From Syntrophomonas sp. (GTDB lineage: Bacteria > Bacillota > Syntrophomonadia > Syntrophomonadales > Syntrophomonadaceae), in contig JAQUUV010000004.1 in assembly GCA_028693695.1 (NCBI GenBank), positions 1 to 35,428 on the forward strand: a DNA stretch of 35,428 nt, written 5' to 3'. The stretch's first letter is position 1. Each line of letters opens with the position of its first letter. The notes under the pieces are model-generated. The model searched no databases. It was not told the origin of the DNA and saw only the letters and a program-made list of their open reading frames with translations. Shown here piece by piece: positions 17,404-27,922 of this stretch. The translations under genes and the position numbers were made by a program.

Positions 17404-18636
17404 TTAATCGTGCCAGAGGTCTTCTAAGGTCTGGGCCTTTCTGATCAAGCGAACCCCACCATTCTTTTCCAGCAGAACCTCTGCCGGCAAGGGGCGCGAG
17501 TTATAGTTACTGGCCATAGTGAATCCGTAAGCTCCAGCGTCGTGTACAATGAGGGCGTCTCCCTCCTGGCAGCGGGGGAAAATACGGTCATGAGCCAGAA
17601 TATCTCCGCTTTCACAAATTTGCCCTACTACATAAACTGCTTCATCATATTCCTGATAAGGGCGATCTTCCTGGGGAACGACACTTATCTCATGATAGCT
17701 GTCATACATTACCGGGCGGACTAAGGTGTTAAAACCAATATCCGTTCCTACGAAGAAGGTATTATAGTTTTCCTTGACCGCCGTAACTGTACCTAGTAAG
17801 GCTCCGCATTCGGCGACTACATAACGCCCCGGCTCGGTGCGAATATTAATAGATCGATGTGAAGCTACCCAATCTTGGACCAAGTTATCCAGTTCGTTGC
17901 CTAGTGCGGCAAGATCTAGGCGCGGTTCTATACCATGGCGATAGGGGATACCAAAACCTCCCCCCAGGTCTACCGTTTCTACACTGGGGAGGGTAGCGGC
18001 CAATTCTAGTATAGCCGCCGCAGCTTCTACATAAGCTTTTGATTCCAGGAATAAGGAGCCTATATGATGATTTAAGCCGGTTATGGTCATATCATAGCTG
18101 GCCGCAATGTCCTGGGCCACATTCAAGTCTTCTATGGCGATGCCAAACTTGGCTTTTTTTCCTCCGGTTATTACTTTATCATGGTGTCCGGCACCAATGC
18201 CTGGATTAATACGCAGGCATACCCGCCCCCCCCGATTGATCTCTCCTAAGAGCCGGAGTTGGGATAGAGAATCCACGCTGACCAGAATATCCTGATTGAC
18301 TGCGAACTGTAGCTCATTCCGGGAGACATTGTTGCCGATAAAAGTTATGCGATCGGTAGAGAACCCTGCCTTCATTTCCAGGTACATCTCTCCGGGAGAC
18401 ATGCCATCGACATCTAAACCTTCGGCCATTATGATTTTCAATAATTCCACGTTGGTATTAGCTTTGGCGGAATAATTAACTCGGAAAAGTGGGTATTTCA
18501 TGAGGGTTTTCATTTCTTGGCAGCGTTTTCTTAAAGTTTCTTCATCATAGACATATAAGGGACTGCCATATTCTCTAAGCATTTCATGGACTGCTTCTTT
18601 ACCGAAGACTAATTTTTCAAATCCCAATTTATTCAC
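17404..18636 (-). CDS. lysA: Diaminopimelate decarboxylase
   Basis: YGSPLYVYDEETLR, NYSAKANTN, HHIGS, DLGGGFGIPY, EPGRYVVAECG, CESGD motifs. Confidence 0.95.
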   Translation of the reverse strand: MNKLGFEKLVFGKEAVHEMLREYGSPLYVYDEETLRKRCQEMKTLMKYPLFRVNYSAKANTNVELLKIIMAEGLDVDGMSPGEMYLEMKAGFSTDRITFIGNNVSRNELQFAVNQDILVSVDSLSQLRLLGEINRGGRVCLRINPGIGAGHHDKVITGGKKAKFGIAIEDLNVAQDIAASYDMTITGLNHHIGSLFLESKAYVEAAAAILELAATLPSVETVDLGGGFGIPYRHGIEPRLDLAALGNELDNLVQDWVASHRSINIRTEPGRYVVAECGALLGTVTAVKENYNTFFVGTDIGFNTLVRPVMYDSYHEISVVPQEDRPYQEYDEAVYVVGQICESGDILAHDRIFPRCQEGDALIVHDAGAYGFTMASNYNSRPLPAEVLLEKNGGVRLIRKAQTLEDLWHD

Positions 18637-18720
18637 TCCCTATTTGAACTAACAGACTTATATATTGTAATCTAGCCAGACAGAGTTTGGCAAGACTAAG
18701 GGGACAAGTATACAGATGGG

Positions 18721-19917
18721 TTAAGCAGTACTATCTATGCCCTGGAGCTTTTCTCGAGTAGGGATGAACCCGGAAAGCAAAAGGTTTATTACGGCGATGA
18801 TGCCAGAGGCAACGAAAACAGGAACAAAGCCGTAATGTGTCCACAGTAAGCCTCCTCCTATAGGGATTAACATGGATACTGCATGATCTAGGGTAAGCCC
18901 CATGGAAATGGTAGGGGTTAGGTCTTCTGGAGAATCTACGATACGGTTGAGATAAGTGGTACGGGCCATTCTCACTGCGAAAAGAAGTTGGTCGGCCACG
19001 AAACAAGCCATAATGATGTAGAGAGCAACACTACTGGAAAACCAGGTAGGGGAAAATCCATAAAGAATGCTCAAAATTACTAGCAGCAAGGATTCTGCAG
19101 CAATGATTACCCTCTCTCCCCATGCGTCAATAGCATGGCCTAGAAGGGGACGGAAGACCAAACTTAAAACGGTGCCAATAAAACCCAGCAGTGCGAAGGT
19201 TTCTATTCCACAATTAAAAATTTTAATGAGTACCCAGGGGGCAAATGTAAGAAAAATTTGCTTGCGAGCTCCAAAAACGATATTAAGAGCATAGAAAAGC
19301 CAGTATTTTCGCTTGAAAACTAGGTGGCGGGGACCGCTAACCAGGGGTTGGGGTTTAATAAGATAAAGGCATAAGGCAGCCATCAGGGCAAAGCTACCGG
19401 CTATCCCGAAAATCACCCCAAAGGAGAAATGGAGGCGGGAGGCTCCCCAGTATACGACTAGCATACCTACTAAAGAACCCAGGGATTCCAGGGAGCCAAG
19501 CTGTCCCAAACGGCGTCCTTCTTGCCCTTCTTTTGCTAGGCGTAGTCCAATTGAAGGCGTAATAGCCATATACAAATGTGCACCGGTACTCCAAATGATC
19601 ATCCATACTACTGCTATGGTAAGATCGGGTGATAGGAAGCCTTGTCCCCATAAGGCCAATCCTACTAGGAGGGATGACAGAGCAGCTATTCGAGTATCGG
19701 CTAGGAAGATCAAGGCTGTAAAGACAAAGACAACCATGAAACCGGGCAGTTCCCGAGGAAATTCCAATGCCCCGCGGGCCAGTGGGCTAACATTATATGT
19801 TTGGGATAGGTAATTATTAAAGGAAGGGTCATAAAGCCCGGAATAAAGACCCATTAATAAGCTGGCGCCGGCAAAGAGAAATAGAGGTGCGCCCAGAGCC
19901 TTTTTAAATTCGGACAT
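18721..19917 (-). CDS. Major facilitator superfamily transporter
   Basis: About 12 hydrophobic segments; MFS-like organisation. Confidence 0.85.
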   Translation of the reverse strand: MSEFKKALGAPLFLFAGASLLMGLYSGLYDPSFNNYLSQTYNVSPLARGALEFPRELPGFMVVFVFTALIFLADTRIAALSSLLVGLALWGQGFLSPDLTIAVVWMIIWSTGAHLYMAITPSIGLRLAKEGQEGRRLGQLGSLESLGSLVGMLVVYWGASRLHFSFGVIFGIAGSFALMAALCLYLIKPQPLVSGPRHLVFKRKYWLFYALNIVFGARKQIFLTFAPWVLIKIFNCGIETFALLGFIGTVLSLVFRPLLGHAIDAWGERVIIAAESLLLVILSILYGFSPTWFSSSVALYIIMACFVADQLLFAVRMARTTYLNRIVDSPEDLTPTISMGLTLDHAVSMLIPIGGGLLWTHYGFVPVFVASGIIAVINLLLSGFIPTREKLQGIDSTA

Positions 19918-20213
19918 AGATGTGTCACCTTCTTTTCTAGGAGGATTTTGTTCGCTAATCTATCTATTCTATACTTTCCCCGACAATTTGTTAAGCTATT
20001 GATAGTCCCTAAATTCTATCATTGGAATAGACGTGGGGTATAAATGCTTTCTCATGATAATAAGCTAGAAGTAGAAACATCTCAATTACGCCGGAGGGTT
20101 CAGGGTTAACGGTGAATGCTTGTATATAAATAGCAAACATAGTAAAATTCATTATATCGTAATTACATATTTTGCATTTTATTTATAGAAGTACATAGGG
20201 GAGTTGGGCAATA

Positions 20214-21062
20214 GTGGGGAGAATCATGCTCTATGCGGATAACGCCTGTGATCTGGACAAAGATGTTCTGGCCAAATATGGAATAAAGCTGTTTTATATG
20301 ACCACAATGATAAAGGGCAAGACATATGTGGATCGCTTAACCATTAGTCCTCCTGAATTCTACCAGTTATTGGAGGAACCAGGGATAGTTGCGACCACTT
20401 CCCAGGTAAATATAGCGAGTATGCAGATAGAGTTTGAAGAGGTAATGCAAGACAGTGATGCCCAGATTATTTACATCGCATTTTCATCAGGCTTGAGCGG
20501 CACCTATCAGACGGCTTGCATAGCTAGGGATATGGTTAATACCGAACGAATCACCGTGATTGATTCACTGAGCGCTTCGGTGGGATATGGAATGACAGTA
20601 TTAAGGGCTGCTCAGGCAGTAGCGGACAAAAAGAGCAAAGAGGAAGTCATAGCGGATATTTATGATAATATCAGCCGAATGCAACATATTTTTATTGTAG
20701 GTAATTTCGAAATGTTGAAACGGGGCGGGAGAGTAAATTCCGCTACAGCGATGATTGGCGATTTGCTTAATATTAAATTGATACTGCAAATAGAAGATGG
20801 GAAAATCGTACCCCTGGAAAGGGCTCACGGGCTAAAAAAGGCCCAAAAGCGTTTCTTGGATATTATGGAACAGAGGGGTTATGATCTAAAAAACCAAACC
20901 ATTGGCATAAGCTATTCTCACGATCTGGAAGGAGCCTTGGAAGTTAAGCGTCTGGTGGAAGAAAGATTTGGTTCTACCGACTTTATTATATCCGAGATAG
21001 GAGCCTTAATTGGTGCTCACGTAGGTGCAGGCACCTATTGCGTATTTTTTCTGGCTAAGTAA
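20214..21062 (+). CDS. DegV family (fatty-acid binding) protein
   Basis: YADNACDLDKDVLAKYGIKL, TTSQVN, FSSGLSGTYQTA, KRGGRVNSATAMIGDLLNIKLIL. GTG start. Confidence 0.93.
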   Translation: MGRIMLYADNACDLDKDVLAKYGIKLFYMTTMIKGKTYVDRLTISPPEFYQLLEEPGIVATTSQVNIASMQIEFEEVMQDSDAQIIYIAFSSGLSGTYQTACIARDMVNTERITVIDSLSASVGYGMTVLRAAQAVADKKSKEEVIADIYDNISRMQHIFIVGNFEMLKRGGRVNSATAMIGDLLNIKLILQIEDGKIVPLERAHGLKKAQKRFLDIMEQRGYDLKNQTIGISYSHDLEGALEVKRLVEERFGSTDFIISEIGALIGAHVGAGTYCVFFLAK

Positions 21063-21086
21063 GCTCAGGATTACAGTTGAGTAAGC

Positions 21087-21120
21087 ACGGGGACATTCCC
21101 TGTTAAGGGTGTGTCCCCGT
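21087..21120. terminator. Palindrome after degV (ACGGGGAC ... GTCCCCGT)
   Basis: 8-bp outer arms plus inner CCCT/AGGG; GGGGAC core shared with other intergenic repeats. Confidence 0.65.
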
Positions 21121-21222
21121 ACATTATATGTTATACTTAAGGGACTGGCGTGCTTAAATTGATTATCTTGGCAGGCTAGGGCATTGTCAATCAGGTCACA
21201 GTCAATAAGGAGGAACAGGTAA

Positions 21223-22806
21223 TTGCAAACCCAGACATTTTATGAGATGGGGCTGAAGCCCGAGCTGTTAAAGATGATAGAAAAGAAAGGCTTTGAGACC
21301 CCTACCCCCATACAAGTTGAAGCCATTCCACCCGGATTAGCAGGGCGCGATATTATGGGCCAGGCCAAAACGGGTACTGGGAAGACTGCAGCCTTTGGTA
21401 TACCCATGTTAAACAAGATAAAACTAAACCAGGGCTTACAGGGGATGGTGCTTTGCCCTACCCGTGAACTTGCGGTTCAGGTATCTGAGGAAATAGCGTC
21501 TCTGGGGCAGGGAATGAAGATAAATACGCTGCCGGTATACGGCGGGCAGTCGATAGAAATTCAGTTGCGGGCCTTAAGGAGAAGACCGGAAATAATAGTA
21601 GGGACTCCGGGAAGGATGATTGATCACCTGAACCGGGGAACTATTGATTTAGCAGGTCTGGATTTCGTGGTTCTGGATGAAGCGGATGAGATGTTGGATA
21701 TGGGATTTTTGCCGGATATAGAGAGAATACTGGTGCAATGTCCGGAAAATAGGCAAACCTTTTTGTTCTCCGCCACCCTGGTACGAGAAATTCGGGAATT
21801 GGGGCAGACGTTCATGAAGAACCCGGAGCTGATTGTTATTGCATCTCCGGAGCTTACTGTATCTCTCACTGAACAATATTATTATGAAGTAAACCCTCGG
21901 CAAAAAGTGGAGACTATTTGCCGGGTTATTGATGTGGATCAGCCACCGGTCAGCCTGGTATTTTGTCGTACTAAAAAAGGTGCCGATGAACTGAACCGAG
22001 TTCTGAATAGTCGTGGTTACGCCGCTGACTCCCTGCATGGGGACATGTCCCAGCGGGAACGGGACCATGTCATGGAGCGTTTTCGTAACGGTAACGTTGA
22101 AATATTGGTAGCGACGGACTTAGCGGCACGCGGCCTAGATGTAGAGATGGTAACTCATGTTTTCAATTATGATATTCCTGAAGATCCGGATGGCTATGTT
22201 CACCGTATAGGTAGAACTGGCCGGGCGGGAAGAGATGGAGTCGCCATCACTTTGGTGGAACCCAAGCAGATTCGGCAATTAAAAATTATTGAAAAGTATA
22301 TTGGCACGAAAATTAACCGCCAGATGCTACCGTCTTTGAAAGACGCCATGGACCGTCGTCAGGAAACCTTGATAAGCAAGTTGATCGAGAGTGCTGACCA
22401 GGATCAGGGCATTTACCAAGCTATGGCGAAAGAGCTCCTGGAACGATATGATGCTCAGTATTTATTAGGTGCGGCGTTAAAGCTGATAGCCTGTGAAGCT
22501 CCGCAACTGGAAACTGCCAGCGTTGAGGATATTCATCCTACCACTGCTCACGTTGAGCTTCCATTAGGCAGATTCCAGGGGCTTCATCCCCGGAGGCTGG
22601 TAGAATTCCTTACGGCCCATACCTCGATTACACCTCGTCAGGTTGGGGACATTGAGATTCAGGGCAACAGCACCCTGGTAGAAATACCGATGGTTTTTGT
22701 GGATCAGGTTTATGCGGCTTTTAGCCAGTTTGAAAATAGCTTAAGAGGCAATAAGCGACCGCGAATGTCTTCCAATCGTCGTTCCACCAGCCAGCAGGCT
22801 AACTGA
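21223..22806 (+). CDS. DEAD-box RNA helicase with C-terminal DbpA-type RNA-binding domain
   Basis: AKTGTGKTAAF, PTRELAVQV, VLDEADEML, SATL, HRIGRTGRAGRDG; C-terminal RFQGLHPRRLVEFLTAHTSITPRQVGDIEIQGNSTLVEIP. TTG start. Confidence 0.95.
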   Translation: MQTQTFYEMGLKPELLKMIEKKGFETPTPIQVEAIPPGLAGRDIMGQAKTGTGKTAAFGIPMLNKIKLNQGLQGMVLCPTRELAVQVSEEIASLGQGMKINTLPVYGGQSIEIQLRALRRRPEIIVGTPGRMIDHLNRGTIDLAGLDFVVLDEADEMLDMGFLPDIERILVQCPENRQTFLFSATLVREIRELGQTFMKNPELIVIASPELTVSLTEQYYYEVNPRQKVETICRVIDVDQPPVSLVFCRTKKGADELNRVLNSRGYAADSLHGDMSQRERDHVMERFRNGNVEILVATDLAARGLDVEMVTHVFNYDIPEDPDGYVHRIGRTGRAGRDGVAITLVEPKQIRQLKIIEKYIGTKINRQMLPSLKDAMDRRQETLISKLIESADQDQGIYQAMAKELLERYDAQYLLGAALKLIACEAPQLETASVEDIHPTTAHVELPLGRFQGLHPRRLVEFLTAHTSITPRQVGDIEIQGNSTLVEIPMVFVDQVYAAFSQFENSLRGNKRPRMSSNRRSTSQQAN

Positions 22807-22844
22807 TTCATAGAGCTTAAAGAATCTAACCATTAGGAAAAAAC

Positions 22845-22879
22845 GAAGCCAGGAACGACCTTATATCGTTCCTGGCTTC
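22845..22879. terminator. Bidirectional intrinsic terminator
   Basis: GAAGCCAGGAACGA / TCGTTCCTGGCTTC 14-bp perfect stem between convergent genes, T-rich on both sides. Confidence 0.9.
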
Positions 22880-22904
22880 TGCTTATTTTTGTACTGTTGG
22901 TAAT

Positions 22905-23165
22905 TTATTGACTAACCTGAGATTTAACGGTTTGAATATCTGTCTGGGGAGCCTGAGAAGCGGGTTTATAATAACCCTTTTGTTCTGCCATCTGGTAAAG
23001 CTGAAACTGAAACTGTTCATCAGCATTTCTAATCTGCTGGATAGTTTGTCTGAACTGGGCATTGGAAGCCTGGCTGATTACGCTGGCATAGCCGCTTAGG
23101 CTACCATTTATCATAGCTAGAGTATCATTGACCATTTCTTTTTCTTGAATTTGCATGTTGGCCAC
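22905..23165 (-). CDS. Spore coat protein, CotF-like
   Basis: 86 aa; EKEMVNDTLAMINGSLSGYASVISQASNAQFRQTIQQIRNADEQFQFQLYQMAEQKGYYKPA resembles the coat F C-terminal half. Confidence 0.78.
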   Translation of the reverse strand: MANMQIQEKEMVNDTLAMINGSLSGYASVISQASNAQFRQTIQQIRNADEQFQFQLYQMAEQKGYYKPASQAPQTDIQTVKSQVSQ

Positions 23166-23178
23166 TATTTTACCTCCC

Positions 23179-23379
23179 TTATCCTAAAAATGACATTAAT
23201 TTTTTGTGGGTATCGCAAGCTGATTGAGCGGATTGCTCAAACATTTGCCGCACCTGGGCATCCTGACACTGACTGGCATAAAATCTGAGTTTCTTTTCAG
23301 CGGTTGCATGGGAACCTATTAAGTGTCTAAGGTTTTGCAATTCTAATTGACTTAAATTCACCGCATGAACTCCTTCCAT
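23179..23379 (-). CDS. Small spore coat-associated (CotF-like N-terminal half) protein
   Basis: 66 aa; LSQLELQNLRHLIGSHATAEKKLRFYASQCQDAQVRQMFEQSAQ; 13 nt upstream of the next coat gene. Confidence 0.75.
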   Translation of the reverse strand: MEGVHAVNLSQLELQNLRHLIGSHATAEKKLRFYASQCQDAQVRQMFEQSAQSACDTHKKLMSFLG

Positions 23380-23460
23380 AAATTATTTTCGTGACATTTA
23401 TAGAATGGCAATAAATTAATTAAATATACGACCATTTTAAAAATAAAAAAATAATTTTTG

Positions 23461-24780
23461 CTAGCCAATCATAATTTTACCTTTAGGATAATGGATTTCG
23501 GGCTGTTTACGCTTATAGGCCAGGGCAAAGCCAATGGTTAGAGGGCCTATCCGTCCTAGAAACATAGTAAGGATAATTAGAAGCTGGGCGGTGGGCGTAA
23601 GCTGAGTAGTTAACCCCAGGGTTAGACCAACGGTTCCCAAGGCAGATGCTACCTCGAAAATGATTTGTGTTAAATCAGCCTGGTGGGTCAGGGAGAGCAA
23701 AAAGGTCATAGTGATAAGGGTAAAGCCAGATAGCAAAGTGATGGTCAACGCCTGGAACATATCGTTGTTGGGGATTTGCCGCTGAAATATTTCGTTATCT
23801 TTTTTGCCTCGTAGTTGGCTGACAATAGCAATCCACAGCAGGGCAAAGGTGGAGGTTTTAATTCCCCCAGCAGTGGAACCGGGTGAGCCGCCGATAAACA
23901 TCAATAATATAATGACCAACTGCGAGGATAAAAATAGTGAATTCAGGTCAATGCTGTTAAAGCCGGCAGTGCGCGGAGACACTGACTGAAAATAGGAGGC
24001 TAGAAGCTTGCCTCCTAGGGTCAAGTCTTTGAGCGCGTGGTTGTATTCACTGAGAAATAGTATAATTGTACCCGCAATAATCAATATAGCGGTAGTAATT
24101 AACACCACCCGAGCATGCAGTGACAGAGTACCCTTCTTTTTATAATGAAATATTTCATATAGTACCACAAAGCCCAGCCCGCCCATGATGATAAGGCTGC
24201 TAATAACCAGGTTTACAGTAACATCGGTAGTGAATTCGGTCAAACTGCGAAAGTTGCCAAATAAATCGAAACCGGCATTATTAAAGGCAGATACGGAATG
24301 AAAGATCCCGAACCACAAGGCTTTCTTAAATCCTAGCAAAGGTGTCCAGTGAATCGTCAGGATGAGAGATGCAATGGCTTCAATGGAAAACGTAGTTATT
24401 AATAAGTAGCGGAATATCTTTACGATACCGCCTACAGAAGACTGGTTGATGGCCTGCTGCATGATCAACCTTTGCCGAAAATGAATTTTCCAGCCAAATA
24501 ATAAGGCGAAAAAAGTGGCGAAGGACATAACCCCCAAGCCCCCTATTTGGATCAGGATAATAATTACTACTTGCCCGAAGTGAGTCCAGTGGGTAGCGGT
24601 ATCCACTACTACCAGGCCGGTTACGCATACTGCCGATGTGGCAGTAAAAAGCGCGGTCAGGTAATGAACCTGACCGTTTTGAACGGCCCAGGGGGTGCAG
24701 AGCAACAGGCTGCCAATTAAAATTATACTTAAAAAGCTTAATACCAGTAGTTGGGCCGGGGTCATATGTTCATTGGTCAT
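23461..24780 (-). CDS. TrkH/KtrB family potassium uptake membrane subunit
   Basis: TATSAVCVTGLVVVDTATHWTHFGQ, SVSAFNNAGFD, SVSPRTAGFNSID, GGSPGSTAGGIKTST. Confidence 0.95.
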   Translation of the reverse strand: MTNEHMTPAQLLVLSFLSIILIGSLLLCTPWAVQNGQVHYLTALFTATSAVCVTGLVVVDTATHWTHFGQVVIIILIQIGGLGVMSFATFFALLFGWKIHFRQRLIMQQAINQSSVGGIVKIFRYLLITTFSIEAIASLILTIHWTPLLGFKKALWFGIFHSVSAFNNAGFDLFGNFRSLTEFTTDVTVNLVISSLIIMGGLGFVVLYEIFHYKKKGTLSLHARVVLITTAILIIAGTIILFLSEYNHALKDLTLGGKLLASYFQSVSPRTAGFNSIDLNSLFLSSQLVIILLMFIGGSPGSTAGGIKTSTFALLWIAIVSQLRGKKDNEIFQRQIPNNDMFQALTITLLSGFTLITMTFLLSLTHQADLTQIIFEVASALGTVGLTLGLTTQLTPTAQLLIILTMFLGRIGPLTIGFALAYKRKQPEIHYPKGKIMIG

Positions 24781-24808
24781 CTTGTAAACCTCATTATTGT
24801 TACCATTG

Positions 24809-24969
24809 AGGGGCTATCAATAAATAAACCAGTCATTTACTCCGGTTTTTTTCGCGCTATCCTTCGTTCTCAAAGCTTGGAATACGTCCAGTATGACTGC
24901 GCTTTGACGCCTTGTCTAGCGCGAAAAAACCTCGGAGTATTCTGCCATATTTATTTATTGATAGCCCCT
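24809..24969. repeat. 161-bp long-inverted-repeat intergenic element between trkA and trkH
   Basis: Arms 24809-24858 and 24918-24969 (AGGGGCTATCAATAAATAAA...GTTTTTTTCGCGCT) are imperfect reverse complements; loop holds TCAAAGC/GCTTTGA. Homologous to 62-153. Confidence 0.9.
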
Positions 24970-25624
24970 AATCAAGATCACTTAACTTCTGTAGGTCTTG
25001 ATTATGTCCCAGTGCTACCAGAATATCTCCCTGCATCATATTTTCGTCAGGACCTGGAGCAACAATGATATTATCCCCCCGCCTTATTGCGAGTAGAGTA
25101 ACCCCTAGTTTTTTCCGCAAGCCAATTTCATTTAAATTTTTGTTTACAAATAATAGGGGGGTAAAAATTTCGATGATGCTGTAATCAGGAGAAAGATTGA
25201 TCTGTTCCATGAAATTTCGTGAAACTAGGGAACGAGCTAGTTTAATAGCCACGTCTCGCTCCGGATAGATTACGATATCTGCGCCGATTTTCTCTAAAAC
25301 CTTACCGTGCATGGCGTTTTTGGCTTTGGAGATGACTTTTTTCACGCCCAGCTCTTTTAAAACAATAGTAGTTAATATATTGGACTGCATGTTATCGCCA
25401 ATCGCCACAATGACCGCATCAAAGTTGCGGATGCCCAAGGTTTTTAAGACCTGATCATCCATAGTGTCGGCCTGAACGGCATGGGTGGCATAATCAACTG
25501 CATCGTTCACTTTATCTTCATCAACATCTATGGCAAGGACTTCATGGCCCATCCGGGTCAATTCTTTAATAAGGCTTGTTCCAAAACGCCCGATGCCAAT
25601 CACTGCAAACTGCTTCTCTTTCAT
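24968..25624 (-). CDS. TrkA/KtrA family potassium uptake NAD-binding subunit
   Basis: KQFAVIGIGRFGTSLIKELTRMGHEVLAIDVDEDKVND, RCK_N/RCK_C organisation. Confidence 0.95.
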   Translation of the reverse strand: MKEKQFAVIGIGRFGTSLIKELTRMGHEVLAIDVDEDKVNDAVDYATHAVQADTMDDQVLKTLGIRNFDAVIVAIGDNMQSNILTTIVLKELGVKKVISKAKNAMHGKVLEKIGADIVIYPERDVAIKLARSLVSRNFMEQINLSPDYSIIEIFTPLLFVNKNLNEIGLRKKLGVTLLAIRRGDNIIVAPGPDENMMQGDILVALGHNQDLQKLSDLD

Positions 25625-25763
25625 CCGTCTCCCCCTAGATGTTATTAATTATCCGGTGGTATGTCTTAATATATCGGTTTTTATGATATCATAATAGTTT
25701 TTATAATATTGATAGAAATTATTATGGACTTTTTATTAATAATTACAAGAGATAAAATAAAAA

Positions 25764-25785
25764 ACCTGCCTCCTCGGAGACAGGT
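25764..25785 (-). terminator. Intrinsic terminator of the MCP gene
   Basis: Minus strand ACCTGTCTCCGAGGAGGCAGGT followed by TTTTTTATTTTAT. Confidence 0.9.
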
Positions 25786-25807
25786 CAGAATCAGTTTGGT
25801 GATTTAA

Positions 25808-27526
25808 CTAAACTGTGAAATAAGCAATGGCTTTCTTCAAATCTTCTATAACAATAGTTAGCCGATCGATAGATGCTCCGGTTTCTTCTAATCCAGCCAA
25901 CTGTTCATTAGCTAATGAACTGATCTTCTTAGCTACGGTAGCATTTTTATCTGCAGCATAGGTCGTTTGCTCAATAGAATTTATGGCTGTCTCTGCGCTG
26001 GCCGCCATCTGTTCGCTAGCGGCGCTTACTTCCTGAATTTGCTGGTTTACAGTATTGATGGCCTCAATAATATGTTCAAAGGCCAGCCCGGCATTGCCCA
26101 CTACTTGCGTACCCATAGCTACTTCTTTAGTTCCAGCTTGCATGGCATCCACCGCGCTGTCAGCTTCATTCTGTACTTCTTTGACCAGACTAGCAATACG
26201 CTTGGCGGCCTCACCAGATTCTTCAGCTAATTTCCGCACTTCCTCGGCCACCACTGCAAATCCACGTCCTTGCTCTCCGGCTCGGGCGGCCTCAATAGCT
26301 GCATTTAAAGCCAAGAGATTGGTCTGGTTGGCAATGTTGGTAATCAGATCTACTATTTGACCGATTTCTTGAGATTTGGTTCCTAGGCCCTCTATGATTA
26401 TAGCGGTAGAGTTAACTGTTTCACTGATGATGCTAATCTGACTTATGGCCTTCTCGACCTGTTTCTCGCCATCTTCCGCTTTGTTAGTAGCGGTCATAGC
26501 AGAGGAAGCAACTTCCTGGGCATTTCCAGCCAATTGCTGAATAGCTACCGACATTTCTCCGATAACCATTTTGGATTTACCGGTCAGTTCGGCTTGACTG
26601 GCGGCAGTGGAGCTCATCTCTTCAGACTGAAAGGTCATATCCTTCATGAGCGAAGCGCTCATTTCTGAACGATTTAGAAGCTCAGAAGTAGATTGGCTTA
26701 CATTTACAATCAAATTCTTGGTGTTGCCTATTAATTCTGACATTCTGGTGATCATGACGTTTATCAGGCTAGCTAGTTGCCCCAATTCGTCCTTTCCTTG
26801 CTGGGGTATCATGGAGGTTAGGTCGCCTTCGCTGGAACGTGCTATTGATCCGTTGATTCTTTCAAGTGGCTTGTGAACCGTGTAGGCCAGCATTAAAGCA
26901 GCTAGGAACCCGAGTAGTATACCTAGCCCGGCGTAGAGTAACATGCTGCTACTGAAGTTACTCACCATGTTATCATAAGGGGTTGCTGGTACGCCTACAT
27001 ACCAGATGCCGATGACTTGACCGCCAGCGTCCTTAATCGGCTCGTAAGCGGTTTCATTCCAAGTTCCTACCACATTAGCGCGGCCAATATAGGTTTTGCT
27101 ATCTTTAATAACCGTTTGTATTACTTCGGCTGATGCCTGGGTTCCGATCTGTCGCTTATCGTCTTTCTTAACATTGGTGGAGACTCGTGTATCGCCTTTG
27201 AAAATGGTAACTGTGTCGCCGGTCAATTTACCAATCAAATCAACTAGGTCATTATTGTTCTCCATCAGAGTGCCGCCTTTATACAGGGCACCATTTACCA
27301 GCTTCCAATCGCCGGGAAAGTTTTTGTCCAGCATTTGTCGACCCATGGCCAAGTCTGAATTCAACTTTTCCTGGGCGGAAATTATTATCTTTTCCGACAT
27401 AACCGAAGTAGCATAATAACCCATTACCCCAGTTACCACAGCTAAAATTAGCGTGAATACCAGGACTAAACGTAGGCGGACATTGATCTTTCTAGCACTT
27501 CGTTCAAACACAGTGAGTAAATCCAA
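25808..27526 (-). CDS. Methyl-accepting chemotaxis protein (Cache sensor, HAMP, MCP signal)
   Basis: Two TM segments, Cache-like periplasmic region ([17 protein letters not shown]), [39 protein letters not shown] hairpin tip. Confidence 0.96.
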   Translation of the reverse strand: MDLLTVFERSARKINVRLRLVLVFTLILAVVTGVMGYYATSVMSEKIIISAQEKLNSDLAMGRQMLDKNFPGDWKLVNGALYKGGTLMENNNDLVDLIGKLTGDTVTIFKGDTRVSTNVKKDDKRQIGTQASAEVIQTVIKDSKTYIGRANVVGTWNETAYEPIKDAGGQVIGIWYVGVPATPYDNMVSNFSSSMLLYAGLGILLGFLAALMLAYTVHKPLERINGSIARSSEGDLTSMIPQQGKDELGQLASLINVMITRMSELIGNTKNLIVNVSQSTSELLNRSEMSASLMKDMTFQSEEMSSTAASQAELTGKSKMVIGEMSVAIQQLAGNAQEVASSAMTATNKAEDGEKQVEKAISQISIISETVNSTAIIIEGLGTKSQEIGQIVDLITNIANQTNLLALNAAIEAARAGEQGRGFAVVAEEVRKLAEESGEAAKRIASLVKEVQNEADSAVDAMQAGTKEVAMGTQVVGNAGLAFEHIIEAINTVNQQIQEVSAASEQMAASAETAINSIEQTTYAADKNATVAKKISSLANEQLAGLEETGASIDRLTIVIEDLKKAIAYFTV

Positions 27527-27922
27527 AATACCTCAATCCCCTTTCTATTAAACATAAATACATACAAACGTCCCGAAACATATTATTACAAAAACAATTC
27601 TACACTTGAATACAATTTTCCTGCCCGATCATAATATTTTTTATAGTATAGAAAATCCTGTCAGGGATATGGTGACGAACGAGATTAGTCTAATTATTTG
27701 GCGAATGGGAAACAATAAATAGAACTGGAGTTGCATATCTGCCGCTCGACCTTTGACAATCGTCAAATAAGGTTCCAAAATGAAGGATCTATATGTGTAT
27801 TATTTGATTGGATAGCTATGCCAATACTTTATATATGCAAAAATTATTGTAATTAATAAACGATATGGTAATTATTTTGTATAATGGGATGATGGTTAGG
27901 ATTTATCAGGAGGAATTATTGT

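Noticed and set aside
18698-18705. AAGGGGAC between the MFS gene and lysA as another repeat unit
   Set aside because: Core only; no complementary arms found, so it may be chance or a decayed remnant.
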